A stretch of DNA of 57,099 nucleotides, from the NCBI GenBank assembly GCA_024693045.1, contig JAILLQ010000015.1, positions 1-57,099 on the forward strand. The letters run 5' to 3'. A model generated the notes under the pieces. The model searched no databases and was not told the origin of the DNA. It saw nothing but the letters and a program-made list of their open reading frames with translations. The translations under genes and the position numbers were made by a program. Shown piece after piece: positions 1 to 8,956 of this stretch; the first letter of the stretch is position 1, and every line of letters starts with the position of its first letter. Source of the stretch: Treponema sp. (GTDB lineage: Bacteria > Spirochaetota > Spirochaetia > Treponematales > Treponemataceae).

Positions 1-119
1 TCACCTGTATTTGTTATTCTAGGAAAACGATTGGATCCCTTCAGGTAAAACTCAAGTACAAGTCTTTCTTCGTACTTAAAATGGGTGAACTTTTTTCTGT
101 TTTCTGCTATTGTTTTCAT
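1..119 (-). CDS. IS30-like transposase, N-terminal fragment cut by the window edge
   Basis: Only the first 39 codons lie in the window; the gene runs off the left edge. Read from 119 leftward it begins MKTIAENRKKFTHFKYEERL and continues with a Leu/Phe-rich stretch. The 'FT(H)xxYEERLVLE' pattern is the usual opening of the helix-turn-helix part of IS30-family transposases, which cut and join the ends of their own element. A GGAG ribosome site sits just upstream on the minus strand, so 119 is a reasonable start. The element end should lie between here and the amylase promoter, but no inverted repeat could be confirmed. The family call rests on a short stretch. Confidence 0.6.
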   Translation of the reverse strand, partial: MKTIAENRKKFTHFKYEERLVLEFYLKGSNRFPRITNTG

Positions 120-363
120 AGGTTTCTTTTCTCCGTTATTAGTTTTTGTGTGGTAACAAAATTATAACAGTTTAAAGAAACCTTTTCTTTTATTTTGGCG
201 ACATTATATTTTACTGCTTACATTATTTGTATTTATTAAAAAAAAAGTTTGCATTATTGAGAATTCGGCCTTATCATAATCTTAAAGAGAAAAAAGTTTA
301 TATCTTATCTAAACAACATTTATCAGCTTAATTATTACTTTTGCCTTCTCTATGGGGGAAATT
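120..363. other. Intergenic region between the IS30-like gene and the amylase gene
   Basis: About 240 AT-rich bases. They hold the start region of the minus-strand transposase gene, possibly its element end, and the amylase promoter at 249-277 with an ~80-nt leader ending in a GGGGGA ribosome site at 353-358. No other gene is visible. Confidence 0.6.
249..277 (+). promoter_or_regulatory. Promoter of the first amylase gene with conserved spacer
   Basis: TTGCAT at 249-254, a 17-bp spacer, then TATCAT at 272-277. The spacer (ATTGAGAA, two variable bases, CGGCCT) is nearly the same as in the promoter at 7106-7134, so it may contain a shared operator. Spacing is optimal for the main sigma factor. 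Confidence 0.65.
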
Positions 364-3300
364 ATGTTAAAAAGTGTTTTCACAAAGTTTCTTTGTGGTC
401 TAGTGGCTTTTGTATCAATTGCTTTCTGCGGTTGTTCAAATTCAATTTCTGACAAAAACGATGATCTTCTTACAATGTTTATGCTAGCAAACTCTAAGTC
501 AGTACAGTATGGCTCTTTGGAAGTTTCTACCGAGTCTGCTTCCCGTGCATTGTATATTTCGAATATCAAATATGCAAAAGCAACTGTAAGCGGAACGGAT
601 ATTTCGACTGCAATCACTTCCGATTTTGTTAATGTTACTTCCGGGACTGGTTCATTTTCGATTACCAACATTCCTGTAGGAAATAACAGGATTGTAACTG
701 TTCAGGGTTATGACGAAAACAAAAATGCTATCAGCGGTGCCTATGTATCTAATATTGTAAATATCACAACAGGCTCAAATTCTTGTACTGTTACAAAAAG
801 TACAACTGCACTGGGAAAGGTTTTTGTAAAACTCCTTTCACTGGGAGTAAATCTTTCTACAGTAGATGCAGATACTTTTTCTACTTACATCGATTCTAGT
901 AAATCCTGGTCTTTAATCGACAGCGACCAGATTGCTTCCGATTACAATTCTTCTTCTTTAAGCGGAAAATCAGCTTCTGATTATGTTGTTACAACAGGAA
1001 CTGTAAGTCTTACTTCAACTTTAACAAATGCCTATACAATTCAGATTACAGACCCTTCAAGTGGAATATTCTCGATGTCTTCTTCTGTTACTACAAAAAC
1101 TGTAACAGATGCCGCTCCTGGAACCTGGTGCATTTACGCCCTTAATTCAAGCGGAGAAATTGTTGCAAGCAATAACAATGTAAAAGTTGTAAGCGGAGAA
1201 ACAACAAGTATTACAGTAACAGAGAGTACAGGGGGAAGTGGCAATTTAGATGGAAAAACAATTGTTTTCGTAAAAGCCGATTCTGCTCCAACTATCTGGG
1301 CTTGGGAAGATGGTGATGGTGGAGTTGCCTTGTCTGAAAAATTAGGGGAATCTTGGCCTGGAAATACAATGTCTGACGCTACTACAGACTATATGGCTTC
1401 TCCTTCTGGCTGGTACATGAAAGATTTTTCTTCTTCTGAACCTTCTGGGAAAACTATAAAATTTAAGCTTAATGGTTCAGATCCAGAATTAACTGGTGAA
1501 GCTTCTACTTTCTGGTATGACGGTTCTACTTCATCAACAACAAATCCTAGTCCTATAGAAGATGGAACTTCTGTAGTTACTTTCTCTGTAACAAATCCTT
1601 CAACTCCAGATGATTATATTATCGTTCATGCAAAATACCAGTATGTTTACTACTGGACGGATACAGTTACTGGAACTCATAATGCAATGACAGCAGAAGA
1701 CGATGGCTGGTATACTTATACAATACCGTTGACTTCTAGTAATATTATTTTTGAAAATGATAATAACTTTGCTAATAAAACAGGAGACCTTTCTCGTTCA
1801 GAAGCTGGTGAATGGTGGTACAAGGACGGAAACTGGACTAGCTACAATCCAGATGATTCAGTTGCTCCTGTGCTTTCTGCATTTACTGCTGATAAGAGCG
1901 GAACTGTTTCCGGTAATGTAGTTCTTTCTATTTCTGCAACAGATAACCTTTCTCTTTCAAAGGCTGTGCTCACTTTGGATTCTTCTACAACTCTTGCAAC
2001 TATTTCTTTGACTGGAACAAGTGCAAGTACAAGTTACACATGGGAAACAGCTTATATTCCAAACGGAAGTCATACAATTACTTGTGTAGTTTATGACGGC
2101 GGTTCAAATACTTCGGAAACAAAGTCATTAACCTTTACAACAAGTAATGCAAATCTTCCTCCAGTGGCTGTGATTTCTGGGGCAGGAACAGCAGCTGTAA
2201 GTGCTGAAAAGACATATAAGGCTACAGATTCTTATGACCAGAACGGTGGAACAATTTCTGCCTATGAGTGGACTGTTACAGGGGCTACTGTTACAAGCGG
2301 TGCTGGAACTAACACTATTGTTGTAACAATGCCTTCAACCGAGGGGGTATCTGTTTCAATCAAACTTAGAGTAAAAGATAACGATGATGAATGGTCTGAA
2401 TATGTTACAAAATCAGTTACAGTAAGAAATCAGGACTCAGACTGGGATTTCCGTGATGAAACAATTTACTTCCTTATGACAACTCGTTTCTACGATGGAG
2501 ATACTGGCAATAATGTATATTGTTGGGATGAAGGTGGAGAATATCTTCCTTATGGAGACGGCGATTGTGCATGGAGAGGAGACTTTAAAGGTCTTATCCA
2601 GAAACTTGATTATATCAAAGCTCTTGGATTTACTTCTATCTGGATTACACCTGTAGTAGTTAATGCTTCCGGTATCGATTATCACGGATATCATGCATTT
2701 GACTTTAGCCATGTAGATCCTCGTTACGCTTCTGGTTCTGCTGTTTACGATGCAAGTGGTGATGATATTTCTGGTGACCAAGCATATCAGGAATTGATTG
2801 ATGCAGTTCATGATAAGGGTATGAAAATTATCCAGGACATCGTATTAAATCACACAGGTAACTGGGGAGAAAAGAATATCAATCACATTTTTGATAAAGC
2901 AACAAGTTCTGTAGTTGATTCAAATGGATACAAAAGAGCTCCTGTTATGGTTGCCAATGAAGATTCTCCAATTATGAAGAGAGCTGCTGCTTATTATGGT
3001 TATGATAGTTATGCTTCAGCCTATGCTGCTGCTCAAAATGGTGTAGAGCATGACAGTAATCCTGCTGATTATGCTGTAAGACTTATTGCATTAAAAAATG
3101 ACGAAGGGGATTCAGACCATTTTTATCACCATGAACAAATGATTAACTGGAATTCAGAATTAACACAGTTAGGTTCAATGGCCGGTGACTGTGTAGACTT
3201 GAATACAGAAAATCCAGTTGTTGCTAAATATCTTCGTGATTGTTACATAAAATACATAAATATGGGTGTTGATGCTTTCCGTATCGATACTGTAAAACAC

Positions 3301-4389
3301 ATCAGCCGCCTTACTTTTAATAAAGAATTTAATGAGCAGTTCATGGCAGCTGGTGGAGATAAATTCTTTATGTTTGGTGAAACTTGTGCCCGTTATCGTG
3401 GTCGCTGGAATGAAGGCGTACCAGCTCTTTCTCCTTCTTTCTATACTTGGAAAGAGTCAAGTGATTTTGCATGGAGTACAAGTGACTATACTGTAAATAA
3501 AGCTTCTGCATCTTCGCATTTTACAACATACGCTTCCGGATTTGCTCACCCTGCCTGGGCAGATGGAATTGCAAATCATCTTCTAAATGGAAATAATTAT
3601 CATACTCCAGATTATTCTATGCGTTCTTATTTGGATCAGATTGACTTCCCAATGCATTGGGCTTTTGCAAGTGCTACAGATGCTTTCTCAACAGCTGTTA
3701 ATACAAACGACCCTGACTTTAATGATGCAACGTGGAATGTTGTGTATGTTGATTCTCATGACTATGCTCCGGATAATGCACCAGAAAGTCAGCGCTATGC
3801 TAAAACAACTGAATGGCCAAGAAATATGAACCTTATGTTCACATTCCGAGGAATTCCTTGTATTTATTATGGTTCAGAAATTGAATTTAAGAGCGGTTGT
3901 CCTATCGACCCTGCGAATGCCCGCTGTCAGTTAAATCTTTCTGGTCGCGCTTATTTTGGTGACGAGATTGAAGGTACTGTTACAGCAAGTGATTTTGGTG
4001 AATATACTGCAAGTGGAACTGTTGCTACAACTTTGAGTCATCCTTTGGCTCAGCATGTACGCCGACTTAATAAGATTCGTGCTGCAATTCCAGCTTTGAG
4101 AAAAGGTCAGTATTCAACAGAAGGCTGTTCTGGTTCAATTGCATTTAAACGCCGTTATACTACTTCTGATTTAGACAGCTTCGTTCTTGTAGCAATTGGA
4201 GGACAAGCAACATTTACAGGTATTCCAAGTGGAAATTATGTAGAAGTAATTACAGGTAATACAGTATCTTCTAGCGGTTCTCTTACAAGCGATTCAATCG
4301 GACAGGATAATATGCGCGTATATGTTCTGAAAACTTCATCTTGTGAAATAACAGGAAAGATTGGAGAAGATGGAGAATATTTAAAGTAA
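364..4389 (+). CDS. Multidomain GH13 alpha-amylase lipoprotein with starch-binding modules
   Basis: A 1341-aa exported amylase predicted to hydrolyse alpha-1,4 bonds of starch at the cell surface. Signal peptide with lipobox AFCGC near residue 23. Order of parts: an N-terminal module shared with the 8957 gene (about 45-145), two CBM26-like aromatic-rich starch-binding segments (about 298-390 and 408-495), an Ig-like segment, a PKD-like domain (about 600-690) and a GH13 catalytic barrel from about 695. Catalytic signatures: DIVLNH (D825), FRIDTVKH (nucleophile D975), GET (acid/base E1006) and DSHD (D1133). ATG 364 is chosen over 352 because GGGGGA lies at the right distance before it. The exact GH13 subfamily and bond preference cannot be read by eye. 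Downstream lies a fragment of a second copy. Confidence 0.88.
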   Translation: MLKSVFTKFLCGLVAFVSIAFCGCSNSISDKNDDLLTMFMLANSKSVQYGSLEVSTESASRALYISNIKYAKATVSGTDISTAITSDFVNVTSGTGSFSITNIPVGNNRIVTVQGYDENKNAISGAYVSNIVNITTGSNSCTVTKSTTALGKVFVKLLSLGVNLSTVDADTFSTYIDSSKSWSLIDSDQIASDYNSSSLSGKSASDYVVTTGTVSLTSTLTNAYTIQITDPSSGIFSMSSSVTTKTVTDAAPGTWCIYALNSSGEIVASNNNVKVVSGETTSITVTESTGGSGNLDGKTIVFVKADSAPTIWAWEDGDGGVALSEKLGESWPGNTMSDATTDYMASPSGWYMKDFSSSEPSGKTIKFKLNGSDPELTGEASTFWYDGSTSSTTNPSPIEDGTSVVTFSVTNPSTPDDYIIVHAKYQYVYYWTDTVTGTHNAMTAEDDGWYTYTIPLTSSNIIFENDNNFANKTGDLSRSEAGEWWYKDGNWTSYNPDDSVAPVLSAFTADKSGTVSGNVVLSISATDNLSLSKAVLTLDSSTTLATISLTGTSASTSYTWETAYIPNGSHTITCVVYDGGSNTSETKSLTFTTSNANLPPVAVISGAGTAAVSAEKTYKATDSYDQNGGTISAYEWTVTGATVTSGAGTNTIVVTMPSTEGVSVSIKLRVKDNDDEWSEYVTKSVTVRNQDSDWDFRDETIYFLMTTRFYDGDTGNNVYCWDEGGEYLPYGDGDCAWRGDFKGLIQKLDYIKALGFTSIWITPVVVNASGIDYHGYHAFDFSHVDPRYASGSAVYDASGDDISGDQAYQELIDAVHDKGMKIIQDIVLNHTGNWGEKNINHIFDKATSSVVDSNGYKRAPVMVANEDSPIMKRAAAYYGYDSYASAYAAAQNGVEHDSNPADYAVRLIALKNDEGDSDHFYHHEQMINWNSELTQLGSMAGDCVDLNTENPVVAKYLRDCYIKYINMGVDAFRIDTVKHISRLTFNKEFNEQFMAAGGDKFFMFGETCARYRGRWNEGVPALSPSFYTWKESSDFAWSTSDYTVNKASASSHFTTYASGFAHPAWADGIANHLLNGNNYHTPDYSMRSYLDQIDFPMHWAFASATDAFSTAVNTNDPDFNDATWNVVYVDSHDYAPDNAPESQRYAKTTEWPRNMNLMFTFRGIPCIYYGSEIEFKSGCPIDPANARCQLNLSGRAYFGDEIEGTVTASDFGEYTASGTVATTLSHPLAQHVRRLNKIRAAIPALRKGQYSTEGCSGSIAFKRRYTTSDLDSFVLVAIGGQATFTGIPSGNYVEVITGNTVSSSGSLTSDSIGQDNMRVYVLKTSSCEITGKIGEDGEYLK

Positions 4390-4402
4390 GAAATTGAACT
4401 GA

Positions 4403-4573
4403 TGGAGTTTTATAGCCCCTTCAGTTCCATTAAAAAATAAAAAAACTGTTTCTGAAGGAGGAAGTCTAACTTCTTCATGTTCAGGAACAGGTAATTTAAG
4501 AATTTATGTTAATGCTAGCTTAGATCCTAGCATCACAGGGGCAATCGGGGAGGAGAGTCCGTTTATTAATTAG
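4403..4573 (+). pseudogene. C-terminal remnant of a duplicated amylase gene
   Basis: After the amylase stop, an open frame without a start codon runs to TAG at 4571-4573. Its translation (…TVSEGGSLTS…NLRIYV…ITGAIGEE…) lines up with the last ~55 residues of the intact amylase just before it (…TVSSSGSLTS…NMRVYV…ITGKIGED…). It therefore looks like the tail of a paralogous amylase whose main part was deleted, perhaps by recombination between tandem copies. The match is at protein level; the DNA has diverged, so the duplication is not recent. Confidence 0.75.
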
Positions 4574-4595
4574 TCGTTTAAGTTTCTTAAACTTT

Positions 4596-4637
4596 AGCAC
4601 AGGGATTTCTTATGATTTTCCTGTGCTTTTTTTTTTT
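4596..4637 (+). terminator. Rho-independent terminator after the amylase region
   Basis: Perfect 8-bp stem AGCACAGG/CCTGTGCT (4596-4603 and 4620-4627) followed by ten T residues. It closes the amylase unit including the remnant. Confidence 0.85.
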
Positions 4638-4672
4638 GCGAAAATTTCATCAATAAGTTGCAATTATTTCAG

Positions 4673-4701
4673 TTTACGCAAGATGTCATTTTTTTTATAC
4701 T
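4673..4701 (+). promoter_or_regulatory. Promoter of the gene before cstA
   Basis: TTTACG (4673-4678), 17-bp spacer, TATACT (4696-4701). Only 7 nt separate the -10 box from ATG 4709, which predicts a leaderless mRNA. Confidence 0.55.
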
Positions 4702-4708
4702 ATTTCAA

Positions 4709-5230
4709 ATGACGGCTGATATTCTTCGGAAACTTTATAATTCCTATAGTCAGTATTACACATTAAAAACAGAGAACGTCACTCCTCCCTTTAGCGCTGA
4801 AGCTGAATTCCGTTCCCACACAGAGCAGTATGTCCTTGTAAAAGCGGCTAAAATTGCTGATATCGATTCAAACGAATTTGTTTATTTTTATTCTTCTGCT
4901 GAACTTTCTTCTCAAAAAATTAATGAACTTGCTCAACTGGCCTGGAAAAAGGGGCTCGAAAGGGTAAAGGCAGGCCCTGGTCACAGAAATACAGACATCA
5001 CTCTGATTCTTATTGCAGAAAATGCTGATAAAGAAATAAAAGCTAAAATCAAAAAACTTAATTTTTACAAATCTTATAAATTTGGTTTTTGGGGATGGTC
5101 TTCTTTTCGCCTCTGCATTTATGAAGCTTCTTCCCAAAAATCTTATGTTAACCGTTATGGCAAAGATTTACGAAAAATGTTCGTAAAGATTAATAAACAA
5201 ATTATTTCCCAGGAGGAAAATATAAAATGA
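4709..5230 (+). CDS. Conserved hypothetical protein coupled to cstA
   Basis: A 173-aa soluble, Lys-rich protein that I do not recognise. It has no signal peptide or clear membrane segment. The middle carries a hydrophobic strand followed by Lys/Glu-rich helix and an aromatic patch (FGFWGWSSF around residue 145). A longer reading from TTG 4658 is possible, but ATG 4709 sits 7 nt after a good -10 box and fits a leaderless start. Its TGA overlaps the ATG of cstA (ATGA at 5227), and the cstA ribosome site AGGAGG lies within its last codons, so the two are translationally coupled and may share a role in peptide or pyruvate uptake (inference). Confidence 0.65.
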   Translation: MTADILRKLYNSYSQYYTLKTENVTPPFSAEAEFRSHTEQYVLVKAAKIADIDSNEFVYFYSSAELSSQKINELAQLAWKKGLERVKAGPGHRNTDITLILIAENADKEIKAKIKKLNFYKSYKFGFWGWSSFRLCIYEASSQKSYVNRYGKDLRKMFVKINKQIISQEENIK

Positions 5231-6996
5231 CAGCATTACTTATCATGCTTGCTGCTTTAGTTTTGCTTTTCATCGGCTATGTTTTTTATGGCTCTTGGCT
5301 TGCAAAACAGTGGGGTATCGACCCTGCTAAGAAAACTCCGGCTTTAGAAAAAGAAGACGGCGTTGATTATTTGGCTGCAAAACCTGCAGTATTGATGGGA
5401 CACCACTTTTCTTCAATTGCTGGTGCCGGTCCTATTAATGGTCCAATTCAGGCTGCGGTTTTTGGATGGGTTCCAGTATTCCTTTGGTGTGTAATCGGGG
5501 GAATTTTCTTTGGAGGTCTTCAGGATTTCGGTTCACTTTTTGCATCTATTCGTAACGATGGAAAATCTGTAGGCGAAATCATTAGATCTTCAATGGGAAA
5601 AACTTCTAAGCGTCTCTTTATCATTTTTGCCCTTCTAGTTTTGATTTTGGTAATTGCTTCATTTGTAAATGTTGTAGCTTCTACTTTTCTTACACCTGCT
5701 CTTACTGCAGAAGAACTTGCTTCGGGTGCAAAGGCTCAGTTTGGTTTTGTTCTAAAACCTTCTGGAAATCAGACAACTGCAATGATTTCTTTCTGTTTCA
5801 TTATTCTTGCAGTTCTTTATGGATTTTTTACTAACCGCCTTGGTGTAAAAACTCTTCCTGCTACAATTGTTGGTATTCTTGCAATTGTAGGTATAGTTGT
5901 ACTTGGTTTGCATGTTGGTATCGCTTTGAACCGTGTTACATGGATTTGTCTTATCGGTGCTTATATTGCTATTGCTTCTCTTATTCCTGTATGGATTATG
6001 CTTCAGCCAAGAGACTACCTTTCATCTTTCCTTCTTTATGCAATGATGTTGATTGCCCTTGTTGGAATTTTTGTTGCTGCCTTTACAGGAAATGCTCGAG
6101 GAATCGCTTTTGACCTGCCTGCATTTACTGGCTGGAAGCAGAGTATTGGACCTATGTTCCCGGCTTTGTTTATCACTGTAGCCTGTGGTGCTTGTTCAGG
6201 CTTCCATTCTCTTATCGCAACTGGTACAACTTCTAAGCAGTTGGACAACGAAAGAAACGCAAAGAAAATCGGTTATGGTTCAATGCTTATTGAATCTGCT
6301 CTGGGAATTATTTCTCTTATTGCAATCGGTTATGTTTCTAAAAACTTTCTTTCTGTAAACGAAAATGGTATCTGGGCATTTAAGGGCTCTCCTTCAACTG
6401 CTTTTGGTAATGGTATTGCTCTTTTGTTTGGTTCATCTGATACAAATGTTTATAAAACAATCACAGCTTTGCTTACTCTTGCAGTTTCAGTTTTTGCTCT
6501 TACTTCTTTGGACTCTGCAACTCGTTTGAGCCGTTTTATGTTTAGTGAACTTTTCCTTTCAGATGGAGAAGAAAGTTGGAAAGATGCAAAGGGTGTCCGC
6601 AAACTTCTTGCAAATCCTTTATTCGGAACAGGATTGATGGTTGTAATCGGCTGTATTTTAGGTGGATTAAAACTTTCTGCAATTTGGGGACTCTTTGGTT
6701 CTGCAAATCAGCTTTTAGCCGGAATCGCACTTATGGCAGTTGCAGCTTGGTTGGGTCAGATTGGTAAAAACAACAAGATGTTCATTATTCCAACCGTATT
6801 CATGCTTGCTGCAACATTAACACAGCTTGTATTCACAATTGTTACAAAAATTTCAAATATGACAAAGAATCTTCAGGGAGCATTCGCCTGGGGAAACTGG
6901 TTCCAGCTTATATTTGCTGCGGCAATGGGAGTTCTTGCTATTATACTTGTTATCGAAGGAATTAGAACTTTCTTTGCAGAAACAGCTAAAAAGTAA
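5227..6996 (+). CDS. cstA: CstA-type carbon starvation/pyruvate transporter
   Basis: A 589-aa polytopic inner-membrane protein with about 15 hydrophobic segments. Family hallmarks are visible: HHFSSIAGAGPINGP (about residue 58), the GGxQDFGSLFASIR segment near 98 and ACGACSGFHSLIATGTTSKQ near 320. Known members import pyruvate or peptides when carbon is scarce. It is shorter than the ~700-aa E. coli protein and matches the shorter bacterial branch. It follows the 4709 gene with an ATGA overlap and ends at a terminator, so the pair forms one operon placed inside the starch locus. Substrate here is inferred from the family only. Confidence 0.92.
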   Translation: MTALLIMLAALVLLFIGYVFYGSWLAKQWGIDPAKKTPALEKEDGVDYLAAKPAVLMGHHFSSIAGAGPINGPIQAAVFGWVPVFLWCVIGGIFFGGLQDFGSLFASIRNDGKSVGEIIRSSMGKTSKRLFIIFALLVLILVIASFVNVVASTFLTPALTAEELASGAKAQFGFVLKPSGNQTTAMISFCFIILAVLYGFFTNRLGVKTLPATIVGILAIVGIVVLGLHVGIALNRVTWICLIGAYIAIASLIPVWIMLQPRDYLSSFLLYAMMLIALVGIFVAAFTGNARGIAFDLPAFTGWKQSIGPMFPALFITVACGACSGFHSLIATGTTSKQLDNERNAKKIGYGSMLIESALGIISLIAIGYVSKNFLSVNENGIWAFKGSPSTAFGNGIALLFGSSDTNVYKTITALLTLAVSVFALTSLDSATRLSRFMFSELFLSDGEESWKDAKGVRKLLANPLFGTGLMVVIGCILGGLKLSAIWGLFGSANQLLAGIALMAVAAWLGQIGKNNKMFIIPTVFMLAATLTQLVFTIVTKISNMTKNLQGAFAWGNWFQLIFAAAMGVLAIILVIEGIRTFFAETAKK

Positions 6997-7030
6997 AATT
7001 TATAACTTTTATTGCTGAATTAAGTGTAAA

Positions 7031-7064
7031 AGGGTGTCAATTTAACGGTTGACGCCCTTTTTTT
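7031..7064 (+). terminator. Terminator after cstA
   Basis: Stem GGGTGTCAA/TTGACGCCC with one G-U pair and an 8-nt loop, followed by a run of seven T residues. Confidence 0.85.
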
Positions 7065-7105
7065 ATGGCTAAGTAAAAAAAATGTAAAAAATTTGAAAAA
7101 AAAAT

Positions 7106-7134
7106 TTGACTATTGAGAAAAACGGCCTTACCAT
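7106..7134 (+). promoter_or_regulatory. Promoter of the Ig-repeat lipoprotein gene, same spacer element as at 249
   Basis: TTGACT (7106-7111), 17-bp spacer, TACCAT (7129-7134). The spacer shares ATTGAGAA and CGGCCT with the amylase promoter at 249-277, suggesting that one regulator controls both genes. The predicted leader is ~150 nt and contains a hairpin at 7224-7250. Confidence 0.7.
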
Positions 7135-7223
7135 AAAGTTAATAAAAAAGTGTGAGAGAAAAATTATTTGTTCTTCCTGGATTTTCCTTATATTATCCAC
7201 TTATTTACTTAAATCGTAGAGAG

Positions 7224-7250
7224 CAATGATATTCCTAAAAGAATTCATTG
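7224..7250 (+). promoter_or_regulatory. Hairpin in the long leader of the Ig-repeat lipoprotein gene
   Basis: CAATGA-ATTC pairs with GAAT-TCATTG with one bulged T and a 6-nt loop. It lies ~30 nt before the GAGGAG ribosome site and could protect the mRNA or tune translation. No T run follows, so it is not a terminator. Confidence 0.4.
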
Positions 7251-7291
7251 TCTTTATATAAAAAAGTGTTTTTTTTCGAGGAGAAAAAAGA

Positions 7292-8851
7292 ATGAAAAAA
7301 GTATTTAAATGTTTAGCTTTTAGTGTTGTTGCTCTTGCAATGACTTTCATGGGCTGTAAGTTGGAAGAAGAAGATAATTCTTCTTTGTTGATGGCTGCTG
7401 CCGCCGCTGCTGCTAGTTCTAGTGGAAATAGTGCTGCTGTTGCAACTCCAGAAGTTACAATTACAGCATCAGGCCTTACTGACGGAAAATGTGCAGTTGG
7501 ATCAAAAATTTATTTCACAGCTACTTCTTCTGTTGCAGATGTAACATTTGTATGGCTTGATAATAGTAATAACGATATTTCAACTAGTTTTAATTATGAC
7601 GCAGATACAAAAACTTCCAAGGGATCTGTAACAGTACCTTCTGAAGTTGGTGAGTATACTTATACAGCTAAGGCAATTAGTACAGCAGATTCTACAAAAA
7701 GAGGAATCCAGACAATTACAATCACTACAACTTCTTCAAACGTTTCAAATGCTGAACTTCAGTCTATTTCTCTTAGTGGTGCAACTTTGACTGTTGGTGA
7801 TACAAAAACTGTTACAGTTACAGGTACTTACATAGAAGGTAACTCAGAAAGAACTGAAACTGTTGCAGCAACTCTTACTTCTAGTGATTCAAGTATAGTT
7901 TCTGTTTCAGGTTCTACTTTGACAGCAGTTGCAAAGGGTACTGCAACAATTACTGCTTCTTACGGAGGAAAAACTGTTCAAGCAACTATTACTGTTATTT
8001 CGGCTGATGTAACTCTTTCTAGCATTTCAGTTGCTCCAACTACAGCAAGTATCGAAGCTGGTAAAACAACTGAACTTGTAACAACAGCTACATATTCAGA
8101 CGCTTCTACATCTACTGTTTCTCCTACATATGAATCTAGTGATACAAGCGTTGCAACTGTAGATGCAAACGGTAAGATTACAGGTGTAAAAGCCGGTTCA
8201 GCAACAATTACTGCAACATACAATGGAAAGACAGCAATTTGTAGTGTTACTGTAACAGCCCCAAGTATAACTCTTACTTCTATCGAAGTTTCAGCAGCTA
8301 CAACATCGCTTTCTTCAACTACTACAAGTTCACTTTTGACAGTAACAGCAAAATATTCAAGTGGCGACCCTAAAACTGTAACTCCAACAAGTGTTACTTC
8401 TAGTGATGAAAGTGTTGTAACATATTCTTCAAATTATTTGCATGCAGGTACTAAGTCAGGTTCTGCTACAATCACAGTAACTTATACAGAAAATGGCGTA
8501 ACAGAGACAGCTACTTTGGATGTAACAAATACAGTAACAAAAACTCTTTCTAGCATTGCATTGACACTTTCTTCTACAGAAATTGCTTACAATGGTACAA
8601 CAACAGCTAGCGTAACGGCTACTTATTCAGATGGTTCAACAGCTACAGTTACTGATGCAACAATTACAACTGATAATACAGTACTTACAGTTAGCGGTTA
8701 TACTTTGACAGCTAATAACACAAGCACAACAGCTGCAAGTGTAACAGTAACAGCTACATACAGTGGAAAAACTGCAACAGGAACAGTAACAGTTGCTGGA
8801 AAAGCTTCTGATGAAAATGGCTCAGGCACAATCGGATTCGATTTCAACTAA
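7292..8851 (+). CDS. Surface lipoprotein with four BIG2-type Ig-like repeats
   Basis: A 519-aa exported lipoprotein: signal peptide and lipobox TFMGC near residue 22, then an Ala/Ser-rich flexible stretch (about 32-50), one Ig-like segment (about 52-150) and four BIG2-like repeats (about 156-235, 243-325, 328-413 and 421-508). Each repeat has the family pattern: TxTATYSDG-like strand, SSDxSVATV, then GxATITATYxGKT. No catalytic motif is visible. Since it lies between two amylases and shares the amylase promoter element, a starch-binding or scaffold role is a fair inference, but BIG2 repeats also occur in adhesins. The start is fixed by GAGGAG 8 nt upstream. Confidence 0.85.
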   Translation: MKKVFKCLAFSVVALAMTFMGCKLEEEDNSSLLMAAAAAAASSSGNSAAVATPEVTITASGLTDGKCAVGSKIYFTATSSVADVTFVWLDNSNNDISTSFNYDADTKTSKGSVTVPSEVGEYTYTAKAISTADSTKRGIQTITITTTSSNVSNAELQSISLSGATLTVGDTKTVTVTGTYIEGNSERTETVAATLTSSDSSIVSVSGSTLTAVAKGTATITASYGGKTVQATITVISADVTLSSISVAPTTASIEAGKTTELVTTATYSDASTSTVSPTYESSDTSVATVDANGKITGVKAGSATITATYNGKTAICSVTVTAPSITLTSIEVSAATTSLSSTTTSSLLTVTAKYSSGDPKTVTPTSVTSSDESVVTYSSNYLHAGTKSGSATITVTYTENGVTETATLDVTNTVTKTLSSIALTLSSTEIAYNGTTTASVTATYSDGSTATVTDATITTDNTVLTVSGYTLTANNTSTTAASVTVTATYSGKTATGTVTVAGKASDENGSGTIGFDFN

Positions 8852-8865
8852 TTAAGGAAATAATT

Positions 8866-8891
8866 ACCACTGGAGATTTTTCTCCAGTGGT
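8866..8891 (+). terminator. Perfect 11-bp intergenic hairpin without T run
   Basis: ACCACTGGAGA (8866-8876), loop TTTT, TCTCCAGTGGT (8881-8891). The run of T is in the loop, not after the stem, so it is more likely a 3'-end stabiliser or a partial terminator that lets some transcripts reach the next amylase gene. Confidence 0.6.
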
Positions 8892-8956
8892 ATTGCATTT
8901 GGAAGACAGAACTATAGTTTTGCCTTTATTAAAAAAATCTTAAACTAAGGTTTTAA

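Noticed and set aside
3587..3829. Open frames on both strands inside amylase and other large genes
   Set aside because: They overlap genes with clear domains, have no ribosome sites and their products are low-complexity shadows of the real frame.
7193..7201. TTATCCACT in the Ig-lipoprotein leader as a DnaA box
   Set aside because: Single site with one mismatch and no further boxes nearby.
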